From positions 6,262,524-6,326,523 of the forward strand of contig OZ026598.1 of the NCBI GenBank assembly GCA_964020085.1: a stretch of DNA of 64,000 nt, written 5' to 3'. The notes below the pieces were generated by a model. The model was given only the letters and a program-made list of their open reading frames with translations. It was not told the DNA's origin and did not search any database. Positions within the stretch are counted from its first letter, which is position 1, and the number at the start of each line of letters is the position of its first letter. Both the position numbers and the translations under genes were made by a program. This stretch comes from Micromussa lordhowensis (lineage: Eukaryota > Cnidaria > Anthozoa > Scleractinia > Lobophylliidae). Positions 33,666-44,999 of this stretch are shown one piece after another.

Positions 33666-36385
33666 CTAAAAATAATTTTCGGAGAATATAGATCCTCTTT
33701 ACCAGTTCTTGGCCTTTGACAAAGTTCTACACGTGAAAGGATAGTTTCTAGCTGCGGTACAGCAAAATTCTGCCGCACTGAAGGATCACTACAACTGATG
33801 CTCACCGAAACAATCACTTTAGTTTCTTCTTTTTAATTAAACCGTATCTTTTTAAACATAAGCCTTAAAGAAGCTTCCATAACTGTCGGTTTTGACAGTC
33901 ATGCTTTTTTCAATTGTTTCATTTTGATACGCTATTGATTTTGACGATGTGAAATTAGGCTCAAAGTCAAACATTCTAAAATCGCTTTATGGGTAAACTA
34001 ATGCTTAAACTAATTTCAATAAATGTCATGAAATAACGCCTAGTCTTTGAAGTAGACGTCGGTCTTTAGCAGACATCAAAAGGTCCATGAACGAGGCAAC
34101 AACCTTAAAATAAGCCCTTTCTATTAGATAATACCTTCGTCAAATTAAGAGATTGGTTTCTGAGCTATTCAATTTTACTTAATTAAATTGCCTGATTTCA
34201 AAACTAAAATTAGAACTCTTTGTTCTAATTTTAGTTGAAATCTTTTTCTTGCGCTTCGATTACAAGACAGGTTTCATGACAAGAGCTAGAAAGAGGTGCA
34301 ACTCAATTGGCGCATCCAAGATTTATTTCTCTTTGCCATAGTTCTACGACTAGGTACATGTCGTGGTGGAGCTGCGCTTATCACCAGCGGGGGAGGGAGG
34401 AGGATGCCCGGGGGAAGGTAAGAAGGGGACTCTCTTGCTCTTTGTCTCTTTGAGATACCGCACGTATACGGTAACAAGTCAATCCTGAATTAATTTTGTG
34501 TTGAGAAAAGTTAAGTTTTCACCTTGGAAAATCATCCGAATTTTCAAAAACTTCAAATCCACAGCTGGAGAACAAAGGGCAGACACAAAATATGTCAGAA
34601 AGTGAGTTGTATTCAAGAAGTTGAAAATTTTTCATAGTACTTAACAAACAGAATGTATTAAAGGGTTAAAACCTTTTCAATAAAAAAGAATTATTTCTAA
34701 TTAGAGGTCTGACAGCTGAGCACACCGTTTGGAAAATTCCAAGTTTTCAGATTATATTTCGAGACAGCAACGTTTAAGTGGTAGATAAATATCCTTAAAA
34801 GTAATTCCAAAATGGACTCAATTCTAAAACTGAAATCATGCACGTGTTTAGTCAACCATATGTAAAGGAGCGCATTCAAATATTTTATCCTGGAACTTTT
34901 CAGATTCTAGTTTAATATCAATTGAAATAATTGATAGAGAGAATAAACTTGTATAGAAATAAGTAACTAATACAGCACAGTACAGCACAGTAGAGCTCAG
35001 TACAATAGGAATTGTTCATTGTGTCTCCATAAATTAGCGGCTTTCGTCGATATAATTCGTAGATGCTTTTGTCGCTCAAAAACATGCAGTCGAGAGATTA
35101 CTATATCCGCAGATACTAAGCTGCTTAAAGGGACGGCAAATGGACTGATCTTATAATATTGTATTAAAATCGGCAGCAACGGTGATGGGGGTTAATAAAC
35201 AAAATCGTCTGAGAGGAAATTGCGTTTTTGCACATGTGAGGATGGGATGATGAGAGAGGTAATCTCCAATATAGGTCTTATTCGCAACAAAGGTGATCCC
35301 GTTGAAGTTATTTTCAGACATGGTACCCAGTTCTTCCGCGGATAAGATTATCACGCGCGTTGCGTGGATGTTTTCGTGGAGGGTAAACCTGCGTGTGAAA
35401 CTGCTGTGAGCAAAATCTGTGTCACAGGATTGGCTATATTTCTAGACCCTCTTGGGATTTCAGAAACACTGAGTGAGCGACCTAAAAATATCTTGAGAGG
35501 TATTACCTCGGGAATGAGGCCTATATTGGGCAGTATTTCTCTTTTACTCTTCATATTATCTTTTTTTTACTCTTTTTAATTATTTATTCCACAATTACTA
35601 CTATTACAATTCCATTTTGGACTATTCAATAACTACAGTTTGGTATATACCAAATTAAACACAGACACCATATTAAAAAAAAATGTCCGTTCTTATCTAC
35701 GGTCCTTATTTACTTAAAGATGTTCCTAATAATACTGTTGTCTATTCTAAATGTTAGATAGATTTTTTTCCTAAAATATCTTCCATTTTTCTTTAAACAA
35801 ATTCGTTTTATTTAATTTGAAATATACAAGCTTTTCAGTTTCATATTTAATTACCAAAATTCTTATGAAGTGGCTCAAAGAAGGTAATATTTTTCTGCGC
35901 ATTGACAGGTCCATAAAAAAGATTTTAGTAAAATTACTATATAATTAAATAGATCCACCTCCTCCTAAAAAAACCCAACAATAACCTGACAATATGTAAG
36001 CTAGAGGCCTCTGCAACTCTTGATTTGACTCAATTTTTTTTCATTAACTTCATGCCAAAAAAAATTGAAATTTCTGTTAGCTGATGACAAAAAGTACAGT
36101 TGGGCTACGAAATGTATCCTATTTTACACAAAACACGATAGAATTCGAAACTTTGTATTATCTTGATATGAACATATACAGGAGCCCATGGTCTCCTGAC
36201 ATACATGCGACATACTGGTGTCTCAATGTCCGCCTTTACCGAATAGCATGTCATTGTTGGATAGTAATCATTTTATCCTATGGATGTCCTCTCTTTCAAA
36301 TTAAATATGGAATCGCTAACCTGAAATTCTGAACAATATTGAAATTGTCGTTTTTACCTCATAGTGTACCTTTACAAGGTTGTAA
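33666..36385. other. Intergenic stretch between GPCR genes 2 and 3, no gene seen
   Basis: AT-rich. It contains a small palindrome at about 34184-34238 (aactaaaattagaac and its inverse) and a 71-codon frame at 35364-35576 that ends in a low-complexity hydrophobic tail. Nothing else was recognised. Confidence 0.45.
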
Positions 36386-36389
36386 CGTT

Positions 36390-36500
36390 ATGCCTAGAAA
36401 GAGAATCCTGAGTGATCGCAGCGTCCGGAGTGGAATATAAGACTTTCCGCTCACTTTTAGGATGCTCTACCACCGAGCCACATAAGGTTTGTTGGACCTG
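36390..36500 (-). repeat. Possible degenerate tRNA-derived SINE head
   Basis: On the minus strand TGGCTCGGTGGTAGAGCATCC is a good tRNA A box. About 30 bp later, GTCTTATATTCCACTCCGG is a weak B box. No acceptor stem can be formed by eye. It is more likely a SINE or tRNA relic than a working tRNA. Confidence 0.4.
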
Positions 36501-36905
36501 TGTGATAGGTTTGTTTGTGTCTCAGGCCTGTCATGGGGATCGTGGCGGAGAATGGTGAGTGTAAAAAAGACGAGCCCATCCCAAAATCCCTCGCCAGTTT
36601 TCCACTCGCCGTTCGCGAGGCTCTCCAGGTAATCAAGCCTCTGGAATAGATTGGATTGTGCAGGAAATGCCAGAGGGAAAGAGGATGACTCAAAGATAGG
36701 CTACTCGAGGTGTGCGCCAATCATTCTACTCACATTCACCCAGAGAGGTACTGGAAAAAGTTCAAAGGATCGATTGAGGGAATGACGATGCAGAATTAAA
36801 CTCTTTTTTTAAAAAAGTTAATTATAATCCATTAAGAAAATTGTATTCAGATTGAAATATTTAAATTGGTTTTTCGTGCAAACAAAGTAATTCACGACGT
36901 ATTTG

Positions 36906-37124
36906 CTACCCGACAAATTGACGGCCAAAACACGGAAAGCAAACCGAGTTTGTCACTTTGCAATCAGGACACATGCTACATTGACTCGTCACTTTGAAGC
37001 CGCGATGCTGGAGATCTTCAGTGTCGCCTAGCAACAGTCTCTGAAAGAGAACTGCATGCCTACCATTCTTGGAGGCGTGGAGTTCCTGAAAGACACTTCT
37101 GACTTGGTCGGTTTTCTCTCGCAG
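36906..37124 (-). CDS. Possible orphan terminal exon encoding a Cys-rich C-terminus
   Basis: On the minus strand a 72-codon frame runs from a possible splice acceptor (GTGAAAG before 37124) to TAG at 36906-36908. It starts LREKTDQVRSVFQELHASKN and includes QCSMCPDCKVTNSVCFPC, a CxxCxxC plus CxxC pattern that could bind a metal or form disulfides. I do not recognise it and found no partner exon nearby. The chance of 72 codons without a stop in this AT-rich DNA is low but not negligible, so this is only a candidate. Confidence 0.25.
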   Translation of the reverse strand: MREKTDQVRSVFQELHASKNGRHAVLFQRLLLGDTEDLQHRGFKVTSQCSMCPDCKVTNSVCFPCFGRQFVG

Positions 37125-38157
37125 CTTTCACAGGAAATCTTTGCGTAATATAGAGTCAAAATAAGGTTTAAAATGCGTGTTAATTTAATGAGTAATTCCA
37201 TTAAGCAGGTGTTCCAGACCAACAGAAATGAAAAAAAATTGGCAGTTTTTATTTATGCAGCTTTCATGTAATGAAATACAAATATCCATAAAAGAAAGTG
37301 TCTTGTGTAAATACAAGTCAAGAGAACTTCCTTCGTTCACCTTACGGACTGATCGGCGAGCGATTGAAATTAAAAGCTTTAGCAAAATCCATTTAGTCAT
37401 ACTCCGGAAAGCCATTTAACTCGGATCTTTTAGATTAAGATCCATGTAATACCATAAACATCAAAGCTTGAAATCTCTGAATTTAAGATGGCTTTGAGTG
37501 ATCACAGAGAAGATGACAGTAATTGTATTTTTTCTTCGTCTGCCACAGTTGATTGGAACTAATTTTGCTAGTGACACTGAACGAATTTCTTTTGGGCTTA
37601 AAAAAATATCTCAAATGCTCGCTCGTTTAGTAATTAAACCGAAACGTGGCTTACCATTTTCATTTATTCCGAAAAAAAGTGGAATATGTTAGTTTTCTCA
37701 CCAAATCATTCCCCGTAAAAGATGGCATTATTGGAAATGACTTGCAACCAGCTGCGAGTACAAAAAAAGTTTTGCGTGAATGGACTTAAACCGTTTTTTA
37801 GCCCACGCTAAAACCAGCACGTCTACAAAGACACAAGTAAATTAAAAGATATTATCTTAAGCAGTTATATATTCTCCATGCACCTGTTTCTGTTTTAATA
37901 TTCTTCAAGAAAATCCACCTCTCAATACTTTTGTTGTCACTGCGTGGCCTAGGACACAGAATTTTGTGTGTGACGTTCGCTTGACATCAAACAAGATGCT
38001 CCGCAATTAAAGTGTGGCATGTATTTATTTCACTACTTAAAACCATCAAAGAGCGAGCGAGGGACGCTTGCAGTTCACCTGTACCCAGCTTTTTCCACTT
38101 AACTGGGCTCTTATCTTTTTTAATAGATACTTGCGGGATTCGCGTTCTCGCGCTTAA

Positions 38158-39312
38158 ATGGAGGAAGCGGCTATCAAACAGGTTCACAACCTCTCCTCCA
38201 CCAATATGACTGTTAACCTGTCCACAGGAGATCTGGTGTCCGAGAGCGGGTGTTTCCACGGAGATTCATTGGCCATCAAAGTGGCTCGTATTCTTCCATA
38301 TTGCTTGATAATCATCGTATCTCTGATTGGAAACTCCATGGTTGTCGCTGTTGTGCGAAAGAACCAACGGATGAGGACCACGGTGAATTTCTACATTGTT
38401 AACATGGCCATCGCGGATCTGACGATCACTTTGTACATGCCTAGGATGTTTACCATGGCGATGTTTGGCTACGAATGGGTCGTCGATGGAAACGCTGGGT
38501 TTGTCTTCTGCAAGCTCTCTATCCTGCTCAATCAAACGCCGATGATAGTTTCTATCTTTACCGTGGTCGCTATCAGTTTTGATCGTTTCAACGCGGTGGT
38601 CTTCCCGCTGCGAACATTCGTCTCTCAGCGACTTTGCAAAGTCGTCATAGCATGCATGTGGCTTCTTGCATTGGCTTTTCGTATCCCGACCATTTATGCC
38701 GTGCGAACGATGATTGGGCAAGACGGAAAGCTGTACTGCAATCTTCTTCTAGATGAAACATTCGGCGAAGTAGCCAAGAGAGTTTACTATCATTTTAACA
38801 TGATAGCAATCTTCTCAATTCCGCTTCTGACGATTGTGATCTTGTACACCGCCATAATTGTCACTTTGAAAAGAAGAAAAGCACCCGGTCTTACACCTGA
38901 AAATTCGTCCAATAACAGCGAAGGGTTCCGACGTAGAGAAGTCGTCAAAAAGAAGGTTCTTCGCTTGGTATCCATCGTAGTCATCGCATTTGTACTCTGT
39001 TGGTTTCTGTATTACGTTAGACTCAGCATGTATGCCTATGGCGAAGATCTTCCCTGCGATTGGCTGCATGTGCGTCTTGTCCTGGCTCATTTTAACAGCG
39101 CCTTAAATCCATGTTTGTATGTCATTTTCAGCGAAAACTACCGCAGAGGGTTCAAAAAGATTTTAGCCCGATATCACTGCCGAAGGAAGCGCTCTTCTAG
39201 TCAAAGTGGAGATTCGCTAGGATCCCTTAGAAGAAGGCAACCAGCTTGGGACAGTAATGGTAGCATAAGCATTCGGATCGAAAATGAAATTCAAAAAATT
39301 TCTTCCCTATAA
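38158..39312 (+). CDS. Class A GPCR 3, same family, intronless
   Basis: Single exon of 384 codons. The N-terminus has NLS, NMT and NLS glycosylation sites and GCFHGDSLAIK, like gene 1. Seven membrane segments lie at about 43-66, 78-100, 115-140, 158-180, 206-234, 268-292 and 298-322. Motifs are GN (TM1), VNMAIAD (TM2), DRF at 142-144, LCW (TM6) and NSALNPCLY (TM7). The C-tail is basic and Ser-rich (RRKRSSSQSGDS), a likely kinase target. The frame is intact and the start is the first ATG after in-frame stops. By shared TM2 text (TVNFxIVNMxxAD) it is closer to gene 1 than to gene 2. Confidence 0.93.
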   Translation: MEEAAIKQVHNLSSTNMTVNLSTGDLVSESGCFHGDSLAIKVARILPYCLIIIVSLIGNSMVVAVVRKNQRMRTTVNFYIVNMAIADLTITLYMPRMFTMAMFGYEWVVDGNAGFVFCKLSILLNQTPMIVSIFTVVAISFDRFNAVVFPLRTFVSQRLCKVVIACMWLLALAFRIPTIYAVRTMIGQDGKLYCNLLLDETFGEVAKRVYYHFNMIAIFSIPLLTIVILYTAIIVTLKRRKAPGLTPENSSNNSEGFRRREVVKKKVLRLVSIVVIAFVLCWFLYYVRLSMYAYGEDLPCDWLHVRLVLAHFNSALNPCLYVIFSENYRRGFKKILARYHCRRKRSSSQSGDSLGSLRRRQPAWDSNGSISIRIENEIQKISSL

Positions 39313-41340
39313 CTTTGCAGCATCGCTGCTCAAGAAAGCAGGGGAAAATGCCGATTTGGCGGGATAAACTGCTGCGTATGGCTTTTGATAAGTTATGAGT
39401 TTAGCGTGACCACTTTTATAAGGCGCTGAAACCGAGAGTATATTCGAATGAATATGAATCACAGCGCTTATTGATATGTAAGCTATTTTTAAGAACGTAG
39501 CAAATTACTTTCCGGGAAAAAAAACCTGGGTGATTTTATCATCAGCCAAGAACGAAGTTCATTCAAACTCTAGATTTTGCAGTATTTGTTCAAGGATTCT
39601 CATGTAAATCGCCTTATAATCCGCTTTAAAACTTGACAACTCCAAAACTCAGTGATTCGAATTCAAAATCCGTTCAAAAAACACCCAGCATTTTTAAAAT
39701 ACGGCACTCTTAAAAGTCTCCACAAGGTGTCAGACTATTTAACACTGTCTTCCTGAAAAAATTACGTACGGAAGTATTTGCATAAGAAAAAATGCCACAC
39801 ATGGACAAATTTTATGAGGTTTTTCTGTAAACCGTTTGACTGGAAGCTATTTGAAATGTTGACTCTTTCAGTTTCATGCAATTTCAAAAACCAATATGTA
39901 ATGTTATGAAAGTTATTATATTGTACCAAATTAAGCTGAACGGAAATTACCTTTGGTCACGGCTGCTTCGTTTGATGTAATTTTTAGACTTGACAAAGAG
40001 AAAAAAAATATGACAAATTTAACTCGTCAATATTTACTTATGCAAACACACTTTTCCTTGCTTGATAGACATGACTTTATAGAGTTGTGTTTTTGTTTGT
40101 CGTTAGAAATGTAAATCAGTTTCAGTTTTTTAAGGTAGCAGCATGGGCTCGGACATAAATGGTTCAAAACGAACTTAAACTATAATTGGTATTTTTATAC
40201 AATAGGCAGATCGTATAAAAATGTCAAATAAGGTAAATGAAAATATAAATTTGAGCGAAAAAGTTGTTAATGCTTTGCCACGGCGGAATAAAGTGTGTGT
40301 GCAGAGACGTTAATGCTTTGACACGAAACAAATTGCTTGACCATTGTGTGACAGGTTTTGCAACAAAAAGTATTAAGTGATTGCTTAAAAAAATAACAAC
40401 ACTAAAATGTTAATATTGTTCCAAGTTTCCCTTTTCTTTGCCGAGAGATCTGGGAACAAAGTTAGATCACTTTTCATGGCTTCAGTTCAAACTCACTGCA
40501 TTTGCTCTTGGTTTACTTTAAAATTGAGTGATTTCAAGAAAACGCATGCAAGTTTAATTAAAACTGTTCACCTAGGCAACGAGAGAATATTTCAGTTAGC
40601 TACACTTGCAAATCCAAAAACGAAAAGAAAATTTTTAAGAAAGTGCTAATTAATATTTACTACTAATCGACTAAAGATGTAAGAAGATAGTTCAATTGGC
40701 TTTCGTATTTCGTTGTCCTCTTTGTTTCTTTATGATACTTGTTTTCTGTTTTAGCAAAATATTGGGACGTTAACTATTTTAACTCTTTAATTATACGTTA
40801 TTTTACATCATTTGTGCACTACAAAAATATTCGTTATCTAAAAGTGCTTCTTTTCCAAGTCTGGAGGCCTTTCCACCTTCAGGAATAACACCTATAGATA
40901 GTTGCATGTATTGTGTCAATGGAAGTAAAAAGGAAGTAATAAAATCAGATAAATTAGTTTATTTTGTGTGTTTGTTTGCAATTATAAATGCAAAACCTCA
41001 CTCCACTCATTACACTACAATTGGGATGTCTCAATTTAATATCCCACATATCTCAAATTGTATTTTTTTGATGATTTTAGGTTGTTGTTCTCGAATCAAA
41101 GGCACTTTCAATTGAACAGTGCTTCTGTCCATCAAGAAGCGCTTGTGAGTATCGGGAAATTATTTTGGACAAGCTGGCAAGATAAGGTTATCAAAGGTGG
41201 ACTCTCATCTCGCTAAGGAGGTTATAGAAAACCCAGAGCAATGCCTCGGTATCATGGGTTAGGGAAGATGAAAATATCATTAGACCAAATTGAACTGTTT
41301 TCAACCCGAAATATGCTAGTGAATATATGAAAGATCATAT
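39313..41340. other. Intergenic stretch without recognised content
   Basis: AT-rich sequence downstream of GPCR gene 3. Open frames are short and of low complexity. No repeat pair, RNA gene or splice-consistent exon was found by eye. Confidence 0.5.
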
Positions 41341-41344
41341 ATTT

Positions 41345-41860
41345 GAACAGTGGAGACAGATGTAAAGACATAAATGATCATCGCAGTTATATACACAACT
41401 TTAGCTGTGAAATTTAAGCCTGAAAAAAATGCAGGCCTGAACGAGATTCGAACCCATGACCTTTGCGATACTGGTGCAGTGCTCTACCAACTGAGCTATC
41501 AGCTGGTCACTTTGTGAGTTCGGGCATCGCAGAGGTCATGAATTTTTTTCAAGCATTAACTTCACAGTTGCTTAAGCTGAGTACAAAACTGGGATGATCA
41601 TTTATATCTTTACAACTGACTTGAGATAGGTTCGTGTGGCTAAGCTGTAAACTCAGATCTCCTACGGGGCAGCATCAAACAGAGAGAGATATGGGTACGA
41701 GCCAGTAGGTGGCAGCTTTGCCAAGTGGTTGGGTCAAAATCTCCCTGCCTGGCTTAAGAGGGACATGAATTTTTTTCAAGCATTAACTTCACAGTTGCTT
41801 AAGCTGAGTACAAAACTGGGATGATCATTTATATCTTTACAACTGACTTGAACTGTCCCG
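41345..41860. mobile_element. Composite tRNA-derived SINE repeat (minus-strand head, inverted and direct copies of the body)
   Basis: On the minus strand 41512-41434 reads as a tRNA-like head (ATAGCTCAGTTGGTAGAGC, then GGGTTCGAATCTCG), too degenerate to be trusted as a gene. A body of about 85 bp (tttcaagcattaacttcaca...ctgagtacaaaactgggatg...catttatatctttacaact) stands twice in direct orientation, at 41540-41628 and 41769-41855. An inverted piece (gtaaagacataaatgatcat) is at 41353. No gene is present. Confidence 0.75.
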
Positions 41861-42577
41861 AACTCAATGCCTCTTTTGACATTTTCAAATTACCAGCTGG
41901 TTAGCCTCTTGGAACTTGAGATTGTAATGTTTGTTTTTGTTCTGTTTATTAAGCTAGCGTTCAACTCATATGATATACCCTCAATGTCAGAGATTACTAG
42001 GTGTTCAGAGATTGGTCCCACCTCGACGCGTGCGATAAACAAAAAAAAAAGACATCCGTAAACAAAAAGTTCAGCTACAATGTAGCTGGTAGAGCCTACG
42101 CCTTAAATTGTCTCAAAAATTCCAACGTAGAGAAAGTTTGCAGGAATGGAACTTTTTACTGATTTCGCGACCCGATTTTCGGATTCAAACAAAAAAATAA
42201 ACTACACCGCTCGATTTGTGATGCCGAATGTAATAAATATGCTGAGATTCATTAGAATCCATTGCAAACTCATAAAAACATGGGACCTCGGGAACCATGG
42301 GAGCTTGCTATTCTTTTTACAAAGGAATGTAAGCCAGGAGCCAAGCTTGGTCTCTGCCATACACTTCGTTGTAAAAATTGGCAAGTTAAGGGTCCAATAT
42401 CTTTATGACTTTGCAACGGATTCTTATAAAGCTGTTATATTAGATTAACCAAATTTGGCGTGATAAATTGAACTATGGAGGTCTAGGTGGGTTTTTTGTT
42501 TATTTGAAAAATACGAAACATTGTTGATATTGCATCGGTAGAAAAGTGCATTTAAACACAAACCTGAAGTATCTTAC

Positions 42578-44762
42578 CATGGTAAAACTGATCAGCATGA
42601 AAACTATACTCAATAGCAGTGGTATGAGTTTGGGATGAAGCTCATTGAATTCAGTCGTATCTTTGTCGTTTACAAATCCCTCGATGTTCGCTATTAGGCC
42701 TTCTTCAAAGGCGATTTCATCTTCTTCCACTTCCGGCAGGTCGTCTTCCTCCTCTTCTTCGTCCATAAGTTCTCTTTCCCGCTGCCATAAAATTAATCAT
42801 GACCCACTTTTTTAAGAAAGAGGGCTGACAAGAGCAAACATATGTCTCTCCCCGCGCCTGTGATTATCTCTCTTGCATTGAAATCCGAGATTCGATTCTA
42901 AAACTTTCAGCGTAGCCTAGTGGTTACGGCGCTGGACTTGAAAATTTTTGAGATCGCGGGTTCAAGTCCTGGGGCTCGTTTCTCGAAAGCCCCTGAACCT
43001 TTTCGGGCCCGTAAAGCCATTTTTAGTTCATCTGTATCTGAAAACGGAGAAGTGTATACGCCTGAAACTTCTTGTGTGAAGAGAATCTCTGTTTATATTA
43101 AGAATATGTGAATAAAACAGCTCTGTAATCATAAGCTTCGAGATTTTGCTATGGCTTTCCGGGTACGAAAACTTAATTTAGGGACCTTCGAGAAACGGCC
43201 CTTTGCTCTGACCAGTTAGCTGGAGTTGTTTCTTTTAAAAATAGACTCTTGTTCAACTTTACGGTCATGCTTGTAAATAGCCAACTGGTCTTCCTCTTGT
43301 CAGTTGGGATTTTCAAACCTATTATGTTTAGTTGACATGTCTGTTTCTTTCAGTTTATGTGAACTAGCGTTGACCACTATAAACTACAACATTTGAATAT
43401 TTGTTTTGAACATTTCACACTGATCTTTTAACTTTGTGGAGACTTGCTCAGTGCCTTTGAATAGCTGTTGCAGGGTTTTGAGTTTTTCCCTAAGGAATAT
43501 GGCGCCTTCGGTTTAGAAAACTCTGTCTGTCTGACAATAGTGTAATAGACTGAGATTGAGTGTGATAATGAAATCGTGTAATTACCTCAATTACAGCGAG
43601 AAGCAACATGGTTGTTATTAGTCTACTGATGTCTGCTTGAGGTCGCAAAAGAGGTTTCCACCGCGATTTGACAAATTCTGGAAAATCCAACAATAAGCAC
43701 AATATATTAATCTTGCAAGGAAGAATAATTTTTTCATGAGCTTAAACTACAGAGTTGAACCTTTGTTAGCTAATGCGGCTTCCGTTTCTACGCTCCAGCT
43801 GGTTCGTACAGTGCCTCGGAATTGGAAATTGTTCAGGCGCTGCTTCTAAGAGTGCTTAATTTTTCCCGCAGCGACTCGCAATTCGGTTGGTTTTGCACAA
43901 GTCGCAATAGAAAGTACATAATGAAACACCTTGCAACATAAACAGTTCCCGCAACATTTTCGTTGCGCGAATTAAACAACTAAGCATACATTTTGCGACG
44001 ATTGCGGCAACAAGCTAGCGAATTATTTTGTACGTGTATTAGGCGATTATCTTGTCCACGAGAACGTAGATTTTGCACAAACCAAGTAAACGTTTATACA
44101 AACCATGCAAATATTACAGTTCTCAATGATTTCCATTTAGGAATAAGAATCAGCGATAATAATTTTGAATGACAATTCGATGAATCATTTTCAAATTTTA
44201 AAAGTTAGATTCTTATGCCGAGTACTTTATATATTGAGAACTGAATGCGTGTAAGTGTCCCGTTGCCTATGATTAAAAACTCCACAATATGGAATGTTAC
44301 AAAGCTAAAAAAGTTAAAAAGTAAAGCTGATCGTAGGCTGAATTAAAAATAGAGATTTACTTCAGTTGCAACCACAGTAAATCAATGTGAAAAGCGGATT
44401 TTTCCAGATGCTTTGTTTCTCATGTTGGCATTTTGAGACAGAAGTTGCGCCCAACGCTTTCAAGAGATCAGGTACAAAATAAGAACAGCTGAAAACGATT
44501 TTCTATCATTTGCTCTCTTGTTTGCCTCAACTTGCCGTATAAAAAAAACTGAGTTCTGACTAGTATACTAGTTCTGACTGACTAGTATATGGCGCATAAA
44601 AGAGCGAACTTCGGCTTGAGATATCAAAAGTAGATAATTACATTACAAAATAGAGTACTTACCACAAAACACATTCCTAGGGTTGGATTCACATTTCTGA
44701 TACAATGCACATGTGGTGGATGTTAAGAGGAATATAGTAATAAACTTCCCAATCCCATTCAT
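42578..44762 (-). CDS. Small unrecognised gene: signal peptide, membrane segment, acidic stretch (3 exons seen, 3' end not found)
   Basis: Three minus-strand exons join in frame with good GT/AG borders: 44762-44663, 43677-43586 and 42781-42578. The product starts MNGIGKFITIFLLTSTTCAL, a clear signal peptide, followed by YQKCESNPRNVFCG. Next come EFVKSRWKPLLRPQADIS and a hydrophobic LITTMLLLAVIE, then RERELMDEEEEEDDLPEVEE, more acidic sequence and a membrane segment LIPLLLSIVFMLISFTM. The next exon would begin in phase 0 below 42578; I could not place it. The acidic block beside two hydrophobic segments suggests a small membrane protein of the secretory pathway. No family was recognised. The first exon is duplicated, and broken, at 50176-50280. 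Confidence 0.5.
42905..43395 (+). mobile_element. tRNA-derived SINE interrupted by another transposon
   Basis: The tRNA-like head (gcctagtggttacggcgctgg...gcgggttcaagtcctg) is at 42907-42970. The SINE body (ctctgaccagttagctggag...ccaactggtcttcc...gtcagttgggattttcaaac...ttgaccactataaac) resumes at 43205-43395. Head and body are joined without a gap in the related minus-strand copy at 6371-6643. The 230 bp between them are a separate element. Confidence 0.85.
42971..43201. mobile_element. TIR element nested in a SINE
   Basis: The left end ggggctcgtttctcgaaag and the right end cttcgagaaacggccc are inverted partners. Both lie exactly where the SINE is interrupted. The inside (aaccttttcgggcccgtaaa...gctttccgggtacgaaaa) is non-coding. 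The target duplication is not clear. Confidence 0.75.
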
Positions 44763-44999
44763 GAATTTATGAAATCGATATTTTAAAGTTAACGCAGTTA
44801 ATGTGATAAAAGTCTCGAAAGCGACAAATTCGTGGGTGTTGTAACGGTCGTTTGCAATGTTGCTGTGATGTCACAAAAACCGTTTGCCTACGTCATGGTC
44901 ATCAGCGCGCGCATACTGTAACCTTGAGAATATCATTAACTCAGTTGTAAAATCTTGAAAAGTGGATCTTCGCGTTATTTGTACATGAAATAATTTTTG

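Noticed and set aside
38266..38721. 151-codon open frame on the minus strand
   Set aside because: It lies fully within the coding exon of GPCR 3 in antisense and is rich in H, R and D from the complementary codons.
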